Source of the DNA: Acidobacteriota bacterium
GTDB taxonomy: Bacteria > Acidobacteriota > Thermoanaerobaculia > Multivoradales > JAHEKO01
Length of the DNA: 7,890 nucleotides
NCBI GenBank assembly: GCA_029863825.1
Contig: JAOTUP010000073.1
Location: 1-7,890, forward strand
Reading direction: 5' to 3'
Numbering within the stretch: the first letter of the stretch is position 1; every line of letters starts with the position of its first letter. A model generated the notes under the pieces. It did no database searches and was not told the DNA's origin. It worked only from the letters and a program-made list of their open reading frames with translations. Made by a program: the position numbers and the translations under genes. Below are positions 1-6,296 of this stretch, in pieces.

Positions 1-313
1 GGGAGACCGGAACCTTCTGGTGGCACTCGATACCGCCCTGACTCCCGAGCTGATAGCCGAAGGTCGGGCACGTGAGATCGTCAACCGCGTGCAGGCGGCG
101 CGCAAATCCCGGGACCTCGACTACGCCGATCGCATCGCGGTCCGTTATGCAACGGATGACGAGCTCGCCAAGGTCGTCATCGAGCATGGCGACTGGATTG
201 CGGGAGAGACGCTGGCCACCGGGCTCGAGAGGCTTCGCGAGCCGACAGATGATCTCGAACAAAAACCAATTGACGGACTGCCATTCTCCCTAGCCGTCGA
301 GCGAGTCCCCTGA
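1..313 (+). CDS. ileS: Isoleucyl-tRNA synthetase, C-terminal end (partial)
   Basis: This is the 3' end of a gene entering from the left; the first full codon is at base 2, about 103 residues are visible, and TGA is at 311-313. The visible part contains VALDTALTPEL followed by EGRAREIVNRVQAARK and a DRIAVRY segment. This pattern is typical of the C-terminal region, after the anticodon-binding domain, of the longer IleS class that carries a DUF5915-like extension. The enzyme charges tRNA-Ile with isoleucine in the cytoplasm, using ATP. The HIGH and KMSKS catalytic motifs lie outside the window, so the assignment rests on the C-terminal region only. The next gene starts 60 bases downstream on the same strand, across a strong hairpin. 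The last 25 or so residues do not match anything I recognise. Confidence 0.88.
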   Translation, partial: GDRNLLVALDTALTPELIAEGRAREIVNRVQAARKSRDLDYADRIAVRYATDDELAKVVIEHGDWIAGETLATGLERLREPTDDLEQKPIDGLPFSLAVERVP

Positions 314-332
314 CTTCGGCGAGCAGAGTGGC

Positions 333-350
333 GCGTCGCATCTGCGACGC
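333..350 (+). terminator. Perfect 8-bp inverted repeat (hairpin) between ileS and the phosphomutase gene
   Basis: GCGTCGCA at 333-340 and TGCGACGC at 343-350 are exact reverse complements separated by TC. As RNA this would fold as a 7-bp GC-rich stem with an ATCT tetraloop, starting 20 bases after the ileS stop. No T-tract follows (the next bases are TGAGAGAACG), so it is not a classical intrinsic terminator. It could act as a weak or factor-assisted terminator, an RNA-stability element or processing site, or, as DNA, a dyad operator. It ends 10 bases before the Shine-Dalgarno of the next gene. The palindrome is certain; its role is inferred. Confidence 0.5.
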
Positions 351-373
351 TGAGAGAACGAAAGGAGAGTCAG

Positions 374-1729
374 ATGGCAGGTATCTTCAAAGCGTACGAC
401 ATTCGTGGTATCTACGGCGAGAATCTGGACGAGGAGATCGCCCGCAGCGTCGGCCTCGCCTTCCCGGCGGTACTCGACGCGAGCGTACTGAAGTCCAACA
501 GGCGAGTCATTGTCAGTCGCGACATGCGCTCTCACAGCACTCCACTGGCCGAAGCCCTCATTGATGGGCTGACGACCGCCGGTCTCGACGTCGTCGACAT
601 CGGATTGGCCACCACTCCGATGAACTACTTTGCGATCGGTCACCTCGAAGCGGCCGGCGGCATCCAGGTGACAGCCAGCCACAATCCAGCCCAATACAAC
701 GGCCTCAAGATGAGCCTCCACGGGGCGCGCCCGGTCTCGGGTGATCACGGCATCCCGCTTCTCGAAAAGAAGGTGTCTGCTGGCGATTTTGACCGTGCCG
801 CCCGGCGAGGCGTGCGCTCGGAATCTTCCGTCTTCGACGCCTACGGCAAGAACGTCCTTTCCCACCTCGAGCCGCCTCGTGCTACCGGAGATCTCAAGGT
901 CGCAATCGATGCCGCCAACGGCATGGGCTCAATCTACACGCCGCTTCTCGATAAGCTCGGCATCGACATCATCCCCTTGTACTTCGAGCTCGACGGCACA
1001 TTCCCGAACCACGAGGCTAACCCCCTGAAGTACGACAACCTCCGGGACCTGGCAGCGACCATCACCAACCATGGCGCCGACTTCGGCATCTCGTTCGATG
1101 GTGACGCGGACCGCGCCGCATTCGTCGATGAAACAGGCACTCCGGTCGGCAGCGACCTGATCACGGGACTCATCGCCGGTGAGCTCTTGCGACAAACTCC
1201 GGGGAAGCATGTCCTCTACGACCTGCGCTCCTCCCACTCGGTGCCGGAGTACATCCAGGAATGCGGCGGCATCCCGGTGCGCGAGCGCGTCGGGCACTCG
1301 TTCATGAAGGCCACCCTGCGCAAGAAAGACGGTATCTTCGGAGGCGAGCTGGCTGGACATTACTACTTTCGCGCCAATTACATGGCCGACTGCGCGTTGT
1401 TGGCCGTGGTCGAGATTCTGAATCTCCTCCGGCGCCGGGAAGTGCCGTTCTCGGACGTTGTCGCCCCCCTCGAGCGGTATGCCAAAAGCCAGGAGATCAA
1501 CTTCATGGTCGAGGACAAGCAAGCAAAGATTGCTGAGATCGAGAGGCGTTACGGCGATGGTGAGCTCGATTATCTCGACGGCATCACCGTCGAGTATCCA
1601 GACTGGTGGTTCAACGTGCGGCCGTCGAACACGGAGCCGTACCTACGCCTCGTCCTCGAGGCGGCGAGCGAAGAGGCGCTGGCCGAGAAACGCCGGGAGC
1701 TGGAGGGACTACTTGGCACTCCGGTATGA
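374..1729 (+). CDS. manB: Phosphomannomutase/phosphoglucomutase
   Basis: A complete 451-residue member of the alpha-D-phosphohexomutase superfamily, which interconverts mannose-1-P with mannose-6-P or glucose-1-P with glucose-6-P. It supplies sugar nucleotides for polysaccharide and glycan synthesis in the cytoplasm. All four active-site motifs are present in order: the phosphoserine loop TASHNP (100-105, catalytic Ser102), the metal loop DGDADR (242-247), the sugar-binding loop GGELAGHYYF (323-332) and the phosphate-binding loop RPSNTEPYLRL (416-426). The N-terminal FKAYDIRG is also standard, and the length is normal for the AlgC/ManB type. The ATG has a good Shine-Dalgarno, AAAGGAGAG at 361-369. 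The GELAGH form of the sugar loop differs slightly from the common GEMSGH. Mannose versus glucose preference cannot be decided from sequence, so the symbol is approximate. An old or new ileS transcript may read through into it. Confidence 0.93.
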   Translation: MAGIFKAYDIRGIYGENLDEEIARSVGLAFPAVLDASVLKSNRRVIVSRDMRSHSTPLAEALIDGLTTAGLDVVDIGLATTPMNYFAIGHLEAAGGIQVTASHNPAQYNGLKMSLHGARPVSGDHGIPLLEKKVSAGDFDRAARRGVRSESSVFDAYGKNVLSHLEPPRATGDLKVAIDAANGMGSIYTPLLDKLGIDIIPLYFELDGTFPNHEANPLKYDNLRDLAATITNHGADFGISFDGDADRAAFVDETGTPVGSDLITGLIAGELLRQTPGKHVLYDLRSSHSVPEYIQECGGIPVRERVGHSFMKATLRKKDGIFGGELAGHYYFRANYMADCALLAVVEILNLLRRREVPFSDVVAPLERYAKSQEINFMVEDKQAKIAEIERRYGDGELDYLDGITVEYPDWWFNVRPSNTEPYLRLVLEAASEEALAEKRRELEGLLGTPV

Positions 1730-1795
1730 GCTCACATGACTCGAGGCGGCCCCGAGGCGGCTCGGCGTCACCGAAGATCCTTGCATCGTGAGCTC
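1728..1795 (+). repeat. Inverted repeat GAGCTCAC / GTGAGCTC downstream of the phosphomutase
   Basis: GAGCTCAC (1728-1735, overlapping the phosphomutase TGA stop) and GTGAGCTC (1788-1795) are exact reverse complements 52 bases apart. Between them are two direct copies of CGAGGCGG (1742-1749 and 1753-1760) and a small stem CCGAG-GCGG-CTCGG (1752-1765). Together these could fold into a branched 3' UTR structure that ends or protects the phosphomutase mRNA. There is no T-tract. The rest of the 186-base gap to the next gene shows no convincing ORF or promoter. Confidence 0.35.
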
Positions 1796-1915
1796 CGAGA
1801 AGCGTCCCGACCGTTCGCCGGCCCCGGGCAAGAACGTGCGTCCGTCGACTCCTTGCGCGCACTGTAGGCGGAATGAGGCGACGAGCTGAACCTCCATACC
1901 GCGGAGGCCAAACAC

Positions 1916-2386
1916 ATGTCCGAATCAACACTGCAGATGGTAGAGATGATCAACCGGCACTTGGGCGGCTACAACACCACGATGGGACTTCGTTTCGTGC
2001 GAGCAGCACCGGACTCTCTGGAAGCGCAGCTCGAGATCGCCGAGCACCACCTCCAAGCCTACGGGCTCGTGCATGGCGGCGTGTTGACCGGGATGATCGA
2101 AAGCCTGTGCAGCGTGGGCGCTGCGGTCAGCGTGTTGGAGCAGGGGAAGAGCGCAGTCGGCCTCGAAAACTCAACGTCGTTCCTTCGCGCCGTCCGTTCC
2201 GGCGTCCTGCATGGGTCCGCTCACCCGGTCCGGCTCGGCCGCAGATCGCACGTCTGGGAAGCGGAGATTCGTGACGATCGGGGGCGCCTGGTCGCGACCG
2301 GCAGAGTACGATTGCTCATCCTCGAGGCTGGGGCACAAGCGGACGGCGAGCCTGTCCGCCTCGATTTCTCCTCGTCCGCCGGCTGA
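1916..2386 (+). CDS. PaaI-type hotdog-fold thioesterase
   Basis: A complete 156-residue protein of the 4HBT/PaaI hotdog thioesterase family; such proteins hydrolyse acyl- or aryl-CoA thioesters in the cytoplasm as homotetramers. The diagnostic segment is LVHGGVLTGMIESLCSVGA (51-69). His53-Gly-Gly starts the long hotdog helix, and Glu62 sits where the catalytic acid lies in E. coli YdiI/EntH relatives. A typical C-terminal strand follows, with RSHVWEAEIRDDRGRLVATGRVRLLIL (124-150). The start is supported by GCGGAGG at 1901-1907, 8 bases before the ATG. The substrate cannot be inferred. No phenylacetate, enterobactin or menaquinone gene lies nearby to guide it. It is separated from the phosphomutase by 186 bases, so it is probably transcribed on its own, and it converges on the peptidase gene. 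Confidence 0.87.
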   Translation: MSESTLQMVEMINRHLGGYNTTMGLRFVRAAPDSLEAQLEIAEHHLQAYGLVHGGVLTGMIESLCSVGAAVSVLEQGKSAVGLENSTSFLRAVRSGVLHGSAHPVRLGRRSHVWEAEIRDDRGRLVATGRVRLLILEAGAQADGEPVRLDFSSSAG

Positions 2387-2467
2387 TGCAGGCGGATAAC
2401 CAACTCTCTGCGGATCGCCGGGCGCGGCTCCCGGGCTGCCTACCGTGCGGACCGCCAGCGCCGAGGC

Positions 2468-3175
2468 CTAGCGCCGTCCGCCGAGAGCGCCCGAGCGGAC
2501 GAGAAAGTAAAGCAGTTGCGCCAGGCTGGCGACCGCCGCCGCAACATACGTCAACGCCGCCGCGTTCAGGACTCGATCGACGCCGACGCGCTCCTGTTCG
2601 AGGACGATGCCGTACTCGACTGCCAGCCGCTTGGCCCGCGCCGACGCATCGAACTCTACCGGCAACGTCACCAACTGGAACAGGATCACGGCTGAAAAGA
2701 ACACCGCACCGAGAATGACGATCTTGGTACCGAGAACCGAGCCTCCGTACGCCATCATCAGGCCGATCATCATCGCAAAATAGCCCACTTTCGACCCGAT
2801 ATTGGCTGTCGGCACCAAGAGCGAACGGAGCCAGAGAGGTTTGTAACTCGTAGCGTGCTGGATGGCATGTCCGGCTTCATGACACGCCACACCAACCGCT
2901 GCGACGGACGCTGAGGCGTAGACCGCCTCCGAAAGGGCCAGCGTCTTGTTGACCGGGTTGTAGTGATCCGAGAGATAGCCCCGCGTCGGCACGACTTTTA
3001 CATCCGTGATGCTCGCCTGGCGCAGGAGCCGCTCAGCAGCCTGAGCCCCGGTGAGGCCCGTCAGTGTTTTCACGTTGGAGTACTTCTTGAACGCCGAACG
3101 TGTCTTCCAACTCGCCCACATGGACAAGAGAAGCGGCGGGATGAAGAACACGAAGTACAGAGGATCGAGATACAT
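2468..3175 (-). CDS. YugP-type membrane neutral zinc metallopeptidase
   Basis: A complete 235-residue integral membrane peptidase of the YugP / Zn_peptidase_2 family (DUF-type, poorly characterised). It carries the zincin motif HEAGH at 99-103 (two His ligands, catalytic Glu100). The later LPVEFDAS segment offers Glu174 as the likely third zinc ligand. Hydrophobic segments lie at about 6-22, 128-143, 149-170 and 207-227, placing it in the cytoplasmic membrane. The NPVNKTLALSEAVY stretch (73-86) before the zinc site is typical of the family, as is the length. The start has a strong Shine-Dalgarno, AAGGAGA (reverse strand of 3185-3191), 9 bases before the ATG. It lies 121 bases downstream of the anti-sigma factor on the same strand, so it may belong to the same regulon, although a hairpin and an independent leader intervene. 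The physiological substrate is unknown for the family. Confidence 0.9.
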   Translation of the reverse strand: MYLDPLYFVFFIPPLLLSMWASWKTRSAFKKYSNVKTLTGLTGAQAAERLLRQASITDVKVVPTRGYLSDHYNPVNKTLALSEAVYASASVAAVGVACHEAGHAIQHATSYKPLWLRSLLVPTANIGSKVGYFAMMIGLMMAYGGSVLGTKIVILGAVFFSAVILFQLVTLPVEFDASARAKRLAVEYGIVLEQERVGVDRVLNAAALTYVAAAVASLAQLLYFLVRSGALGGRR

Positions 3176-3267
3176 TGGACACAGTCTCCTTCGAGGTCAA
3201 GAACAGTGGAATCCTCCGCCGTATTCCGGCGTTAGAGACCAACATCGTGTGACATCTTTTCAGGAAC

Positions 3268-3297
3268 AGCGGGAGAAAGCGAAGCCGGCTCCCCGCT
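3268..3297 (-). terminator. Imperfect hairpin at the end of the anti-sigma gene
   Basis: On the minus strand, AGCGGG-G-AG (reverse of 3297-3289) can pair with CTCCCGCT (reverse of 3275-3268), giving an 8-bp GC-rich stem with one bulged base and a loop of about 13 bases. It begins within the anti-sigma stop codon. The following bases, GTTCCTGAAAAG, contain no T-run, so any termination would be partial. It would separate the sigma/anti-sigma message from the peptidase gene downstream. A second short stem, CGCCG-TATTC-CGGCG (3217-3231), lies in the peptidase leader. Confidence 0.3.
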
Positions 3298-4115
3298 CAG
3301 AGAAGGCGCATCCTCTCGTCCCCGTAGAGAACAGGCTGCGGCGACGAAGCCGCCTCACTGCCCACGGTCTCCATCGTGATCATCACACCCTGAGTTCCAG
3401 TCGGAACCCCGCTCGCCCGGACTTCGACTGCATCCTGCCGCCCCGTCACCACGAAACTCGCGCCGAGTATCGACTCAGCATCGGTCATGAACCAAAGCCG
3501 ATACTCACGCCTCTCGCCATCCGATTCGAGGCCCTCCACCCTCAGGAACCAGTCGGCACTTTCAGTCTGCATGACGAGGATCCCCCGAGCGTGCTGAAAC
3601 GGACTGCCCATGGTCGGTTTGAGGGCACAGTACTCGGCCGTCGCAGCCGTGACCATCTCGAGACGCGTCCTGGTCTCGGCCGCCAGCTCGCGCGCGACCG
3701 CAAGCTCCGCCGCGTCCCCACGCGCCTTCTCCAGCTCCTGCGACAAGCTGGCGATGACTGCGGCCTGCTTTTGCACTTTCCCCACCTGCCAGGCACTCAC
3801 GCCGATCACGAGAGTCGCAGCCAGAGGCAGGAGCCATCGCGGCACCAGCGGCCGTGCCGCCACCGGTGTCCGGTTCGGAGACGTCTCCGATGTATGTTGC
3901 CTCACCTGCTCGAGGAGTTTCGCTTTGAGCTCGGGCGGCGGCGGCGCCTCGGCGACGTCGTAAGCAAGAAGGCCCCAGGTCTCGACGTAGCCACGATCGA
4001 GATCGAGTGACGGCTCGCGAGCGCTGCTGCGGACGCATGTCCGCTCGACGTCGTGGCTGTCCAGCAACTCCAGGATCTGCTCATCTTCGAGCGAAATCGG
4101 CATGTCTTCTTTCAC
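3297..4115 (-). CDS. RskA-like membrane anti-sigma factor
   Basis: A 272-residue single-pass membrane protein predicted to hold the adjacent ECF sigma factor inactive. A short cytoplasmic region (1-90) contains LLAYDVAEAPPPPELKAKLLEQV (49-71), resembling the linker of RskA-type anti-sigma factors. One membrane span lies at about 94-111 (WLLPLAATLVIGVSAW). A charged, heptad-like helix at 113-155 is a probable coiled coil. The C-terminal extracytoplasmic domain (about 160-272) ends with GVMITMETVGSEAASSPQPV (243-262), which fits the RskA C-terminal family (anti-sigma-K). The zinc motif HxxxCxxC is absent. The GTG start at 4115-4113 overlaps the sigma TGA stop as GTGA, with GAGG upstream, indicating translational coupling. 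An in-frame ATG at 4103 is a weaker alternative. The release signal is not visible. Confidence 0.83.
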   Translation of the reverse strand: MKEDMPISLEDEQILELLDSHDVERTCVRSSAREPSLDLDRGYVETWGLLAYDVAEAPPPPELKAKLLEQVRQHTSETSPNRTPVAARPLVPRWLLPLAATLVIGVSAWQVGKVQKQAAVIASLSQELEKARGDAAELAVARELAAETRTRLEMVTAATAEYCALKPTMGSPFQHARGILVMQTESADWFLRVEGLESDGERREYRLWFMTDAESILGASFVVTGRQDAVEVRASGVPTGTQGVMITMETVGSEAASSPQPVLYGDERMRLL

Positions 4116-4714
4116 AACAGGTCCTCGATTTCATTCGCCAATGCCTGCCTCAGCTTCTTCATCGCGAGCAATGTCCTCGTCTTGACGGTTCCTAATGGCG
4201 TTCCGGTTCGATCGGCGATCTCGTGCTGCGTCAAGCCCTCGAAGAAGGCCATCTCCAGGACTCGACGCTGCTCCCGCGGAAGCCTGTTCAGCTCGTCGGA
4301 CAATCTCCTGCGCCTCTCCAGCATGAATACGTTCGACATGCCCTCGGGAGATGCATAGGTGGCGTGCCTTTCGTGCTGCGCCGCGGTGACCGTTTTGCGA
4401 ACCACCTTTCGATTGCGCAGCCGATCGATGGCTCGGCTCCGCGTGATAAGCACCAGCCAGGTAGAGACAGACGAGCGCCCGGCATCATAGCGAGACGCTT
4501 GCTTCCAGACCTGAAGCAGCGTCTCTTGCAGGACCTCCTCGGCCTCTCCCCTATCGTGTAGCACCGTGTTGGCCAGCCCCAGAAGCATCCCGGCATAGCG
4601 CTCGTAGAGCGCCGCCAGAGCCTCCGAACTGCCGCTCGCGATCTCCGCCACCAGCTCCGCCTCAGCCGTCTGTCGCCGTTTCTTGCGCTCCCTCTCGCTC
4701 ATCCGGTGGACCAC
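4112..4714 (-). CDS. ECF-family RNA polymerase sigma factor
   Basis: A sigma-70 factor with only regions 2 and 4, 200 residues from the GTG or 196 from the in-frame ATG at 4702, which I consider the likelier start. Region 2 (about 31-101) contains EEVLQETLLQVWKQASRYDAGRSS and the -10-binding segment STWLVLITRSRAIDRLRNRK. Region 4 (about 142-191) has LPREQRRVLEMAFFEGLTQHEIA followed by GTPLGTVKTRTLLAMKKLRQAL, the helix-turn-helix that reads the -35. It redirects RNA polymerase to a stress or envelope regulon once released from the anti-sigma factor encoded immediately downstream; the pairing and RskA-type partner suggest the SigK/SigL-like ECF groups. The first 20 residues are very basic. No strong Shine-Dalgarno precedes either start. 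An autoregulatory promoter is expected in the 4715-4764 gap, but I cannot identify a clear GGAAC/CGTC-type site. Confidence 0.92.
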   Translation of the reverse strand: MVHRMSERERKKRRQTAEAELVAEIASGSSEALAALYERYAGMLLGLANTVLHDRGEAEEVLQETLLQVWKQASRYDAGRSSVSTWLVLITRSRAIDRLRNRKVVRKTVTAAQHERHATYASPEGMSNVFMLERRRRLSDELNRLPREQRRVLEMAFFEGLTQHEIADRTGTPLGTVKTRTLLAMKKLRQALANEIEDLL

Positions 4715-4747
4715 GATCTCGCACCGTCGCGTCGGTAGGTGGGAGCT

Positions 4748-4758
4748 TACGATAGCAT
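4748..4758 (+). promoter_or_regulatory. Candidate -10 element for a leaderless LOG-like transcript
   Basis: TACGAT (4748-4753) and the overlapping TAGCAT (4753-4758) both fit TANNNT -10 boxes. They precede the ATG at 4765 by 11 and 6 bases. With the second box, transcription would start on the A of the ATG; with the first, only a few bases of leader would remain. No Shine-Dalgarno is present (the bases before ATG are GCATGCCTCC). No good -35 is visible. The same TTACGAT string recurs before another SD-less gene in the window. Confidence 0.45.
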
Positions 4759-4764
4759 GCCTCC

Positions 4765-5316
4765 ATGTGCGCCAACCGACTGCCCATTGCCGTCGTCGGA
4801 GGCGGATCGTGCGACGCCAGAATCGGCTCGATGGCCTACGAAGTGGGACGAGAGCTGGCGCGGTCGGGAGCTCTCGTGCTCTGCGGTGGCCGCGGCGGCG
4901 TCATGGAGCGTGTTGCCTCCGGAAGTCGCGACGGTGGTGGTGAGACTGTCGGCATTCTGCCAGGTCGATCAGCCGCCGATTCGGCGCCCAACAAGAGCAT
5001 CGACTTAGCGATATTTACCGGCCTCGGGCAGGCACGGAATCAGGTTTTGGTGCTCTCGGCGAAGGCAGTGATCGCAGTCGGCGGCGGCTGGGGAACGTTG
5101 AGCGAGATTGCCCTGGCGCTCAAGCATCGCATTCCGGTGGTCCTGCTCGAAAGCTGGACGCCTCACCCCCCGGGCGGACAGTCGGAGCCGCTTCTCGAAT
5201 ACGCAGCGTCGCCCAGCGATGCCGTCGCCAAGGCGATGGCGGCAGGCGCCCACCTTGGCGAGGACCTCGATCTCCGGATCCCACGAAAGGAGCCCGAGAA
5301 CTCGCGTGCCGGGTAA
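4765..5316 (+). CDS. TIGR00725 / LOG-like Rossmann-fold protein
   Basis: A complete 183-residue protein of the SLOG superfamily, closest in pattern to the TIGR00725 group. The N-terminal IAVVGGGSC (8-16) and GGRGGVMERVASGSRDGGG (41-59) form the nucleotide-binding core. The loop QARNQV (89-94) and GGGWGTLSEIALALK (106-120) correspond to the family signature PGGxGTxxE, with Glu114 matching the catalytic glutamate. LOG relatives cleave nucleoside 5'-monophosphates to a base and ribose 5-phosphate (cytokinin riboside phosphoribohydrolases). Several TIGR00725 proteins have no proven activity, and the older label 'lysine decarboxylase' is misleading. Here the signature reads GGGWGT rather than PGGxGT. 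The protein lacks a Shine-Dalgarno and appears leaderless. Its 3' end overlaps the next gene by 11 bases, suggesting co-translation with an acyl-CoA thioesterase. It diverges from the ECF sigma gene, sharing a short intergenic region of about 50 bases. Confidence 0.85.
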   Translation: MCANRLPIAVVGGGSCDARIGSMAYEVGRELARSGALVLCGGRGGVMERVASGSRDGGGETVGILPGRSAADSAPNKSIDLAIFTGLGQARNQVLVLSAKAVIAVGGGWGTLSEIALALKHRIPVVLLESWTPHPPGGQSEPLLEYAASPSDAVAKAMAAGAHLGEDLDLRIPRKEPENSRAG

Positions 5317-5725
5317 GCAGAGCAGCGAAGCGGAGAGGCGGAATCCGGCCATCCGGGTCATGATGATGCCCAGGGACACCAACGCCCTGGGTACTATCTT
5401 CGGTGGTCTCATCCTTTCTTTTATCGATCAGGCCGGCGCCGTCGAGGCGCACCGTTTCACTGACGGCCGCCTCCTCACGGTTGCCATGAATCAGGTCGAG
5501 TTCCACGATCCGGTCTTCGTCGGTGATCTGGTGAGCTTTTATGCCGACGTGATACGAATCGGGACAACCTCCATCACGGTCAAGGTCGTGGTGGAGTCGG
5601 AGCGTCGCCTTCGCGGTGGCGGCACCGTCACGGTAACCGAAGCGGAAGTCGTCTATGTCCATGTCGACGAGCAGAACCGGCCGCAGCCGGTTGCGCAGCG
5701 TCACCCGGTTTCTTCGCGCGAGTAG
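5306..5725 (+). CDS. YciA-type acyl-CoA thioesterase (hotdog fold)
   Basis: A 139-residue hotdog-fold acyl-CoA hydrolase of the YciA/ACOT type, which cleaves acyl-CoA to a free acid and CoA in the cytoplasm. MPRDTNALGTIFGGLILSF (21-39) matches the family signature MPxDTNxxGxIFGG. Asn26 and Asp41 lie at the conserved active-site positions, and a central strand with VEFHDPVFVGDLVSFYADV (64-82) follows. The frame is open further upstream, but that stretch is the out-of-frame shadow of the preceding gene. I chose the GTG at 5306 because homologues extend about 15 to 20 residues before the signature. AAAGGAG at 5286-5292 lies 13 bases upstream of it, rather far for a Shine-Dalgarno. A later ATG cluster at 5360 would cut the protein too close to the signature. 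The start overlaps the LOG-like stop by 11 bases, and the 3' end overlaps tdk tail-to-tail by 25 bases. It is distinct from the PaaI-type thioesterase at 1916. Confidence 0.86.
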   Translation: MPGKQSSEAERRNPAIRVMMMPRDTNALGTIFGGLILSFIDQAGAVEAHRFTDGRLLTVAMNQVEFHDPVFVGDLVSFYADVIRIGTTSITVKVVVESERRLRGGGTVTVTEAEVVYVHVDEQNRPQPVAQRHPVSSRE

Positions 5726-6285
5726 GGTACATAGCACTCGCGGCAGCGGGCCTCGTACGCCTCTTGATCGCCGACCAGCACCTGTTCCTCGCCGCCGGCT
5801 ATGCGCTGGCTGTAGTGGGCCGCTTGGCCGCATCGGACGCACACAGCATGCGTCTTGTCGACAAACTCGGCCACTGCCATGATTGCCGGCATCGGACCGA
5901 ACGGGCGACGCAGGTAGTCCTGATCGAGGCCCGCAACGATCACTCGCCGGCCGCCATCGGCAAGCTCGGTCATAAGAGCCACCAAACCGTCGTCGAAGAA
6001 CTGCGCCTCGTCTACGCCCACTACCTCCGTCTCGGGCAGGCTGGCTGTTCTCAATTCCGCACTGTCAGCGACGGTCAGCGCACCGAGCTCACGATTGTCG
6101 CGGGTCACCAAGCGCTCAGGCGGATTTCGGTTGTCAGCCAACGGCTTGAAGACCTGGACCGTCTGCCTGGCAATGAGCGCTCGTCTCAGGCGGCGGACGA
6201 GCTCTTCGCTCTTGCCCGAGAACATCCCGCCGGTAATGACCTCGATTCGCCCGCCCGGTCGGTCCCCATGTCGATGCGCGTGCAT
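5701..6285 (-). CDS. tdk: Thymidine kinase
   Basis: A complete 194-residue type II (TK1-like) thymidine kinase, which phosphorylates thymidine to dTMP with ATP in the pyrimidine salvage pathway. It has the P-loop GGMFSGKSEEL (19-29), the VFKPLADNR segment (45-53), the DEAQFF motif (92-97, catalytic base Glu93), and the lasso region VAGLDQDYLRRPFGPMP (117-133). Two zinc-binding cysteine pairs, CVRC (149-152) and CREC (181-184), hold the lasso domain. The length is normal. No Shine-Dalgarno precedes the ATG. A TACGAT box 11 bases upstream with a well-spaced GTGACA suggests a promoter that gives a very short leader. The N-terminal 12 residues (rich in His and Arg) are a slight extension. Its last 8 codons lie opposite the end of the YciA-type gene. 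Confidence 0.95.
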   Translation of the reverse strand: MHAHRHGDRPGGRIEVITGGMFSGKSEELVRRLRRALIARQTVQVFKPLADNRNPPERLVTRDNRELGALTVADSAELRTASLPETEVVGVDEAQFFDDGLVALMTELADGGRRVIVAGLDQDYLRRPFGPMPAIMAVAEFVDKTHAVCVRCGQAAHYSQRIAGGEEQVLVGDQEAYEARCRECYVPYSREETG

Positions 6286-6296
6286 AACGGAGGCGG

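Noticed and set aside
929..1522. Long open frame on the minus strand opposite the phosphomutase gene.
   Set aside because: It lies wholly inside a gene with all catalytic motifs, has no recognisable domain, and long antisense frames are expected in GC-rich coding DNA.
2417..2436. Possible terminator stem CCGGG-CGCGGCT-CCCGG between the convergent PaaI-type and peptidase genes.
   Set aside because: Only five base pairs and no T-tract on either strand; too weak to call.
3051..4010. 319-residue open frame on the plus strand across the peptidase leader and the anti-sigma gene.
   Set aside because: It is antisense to two supported genes and its translation is low-complexity, rich in Arg/His/Pro, with no domain pattern.
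4715..4764. Autoregulatory ECF promoter upstream of the sigma gene.
   Set aside because: No GGAAC-like -35 with a CGTC/CGTA-like -10 at proper spacing is evident; TATCGT (minus strand) alone is insufficient.
5108..5305. Upstream extension of the YciA-type reading frame.
   Set aside because: It is the shifted frame of the LOG-like gene, with Arg/Ser-rich translation; homology begins only near 5330.
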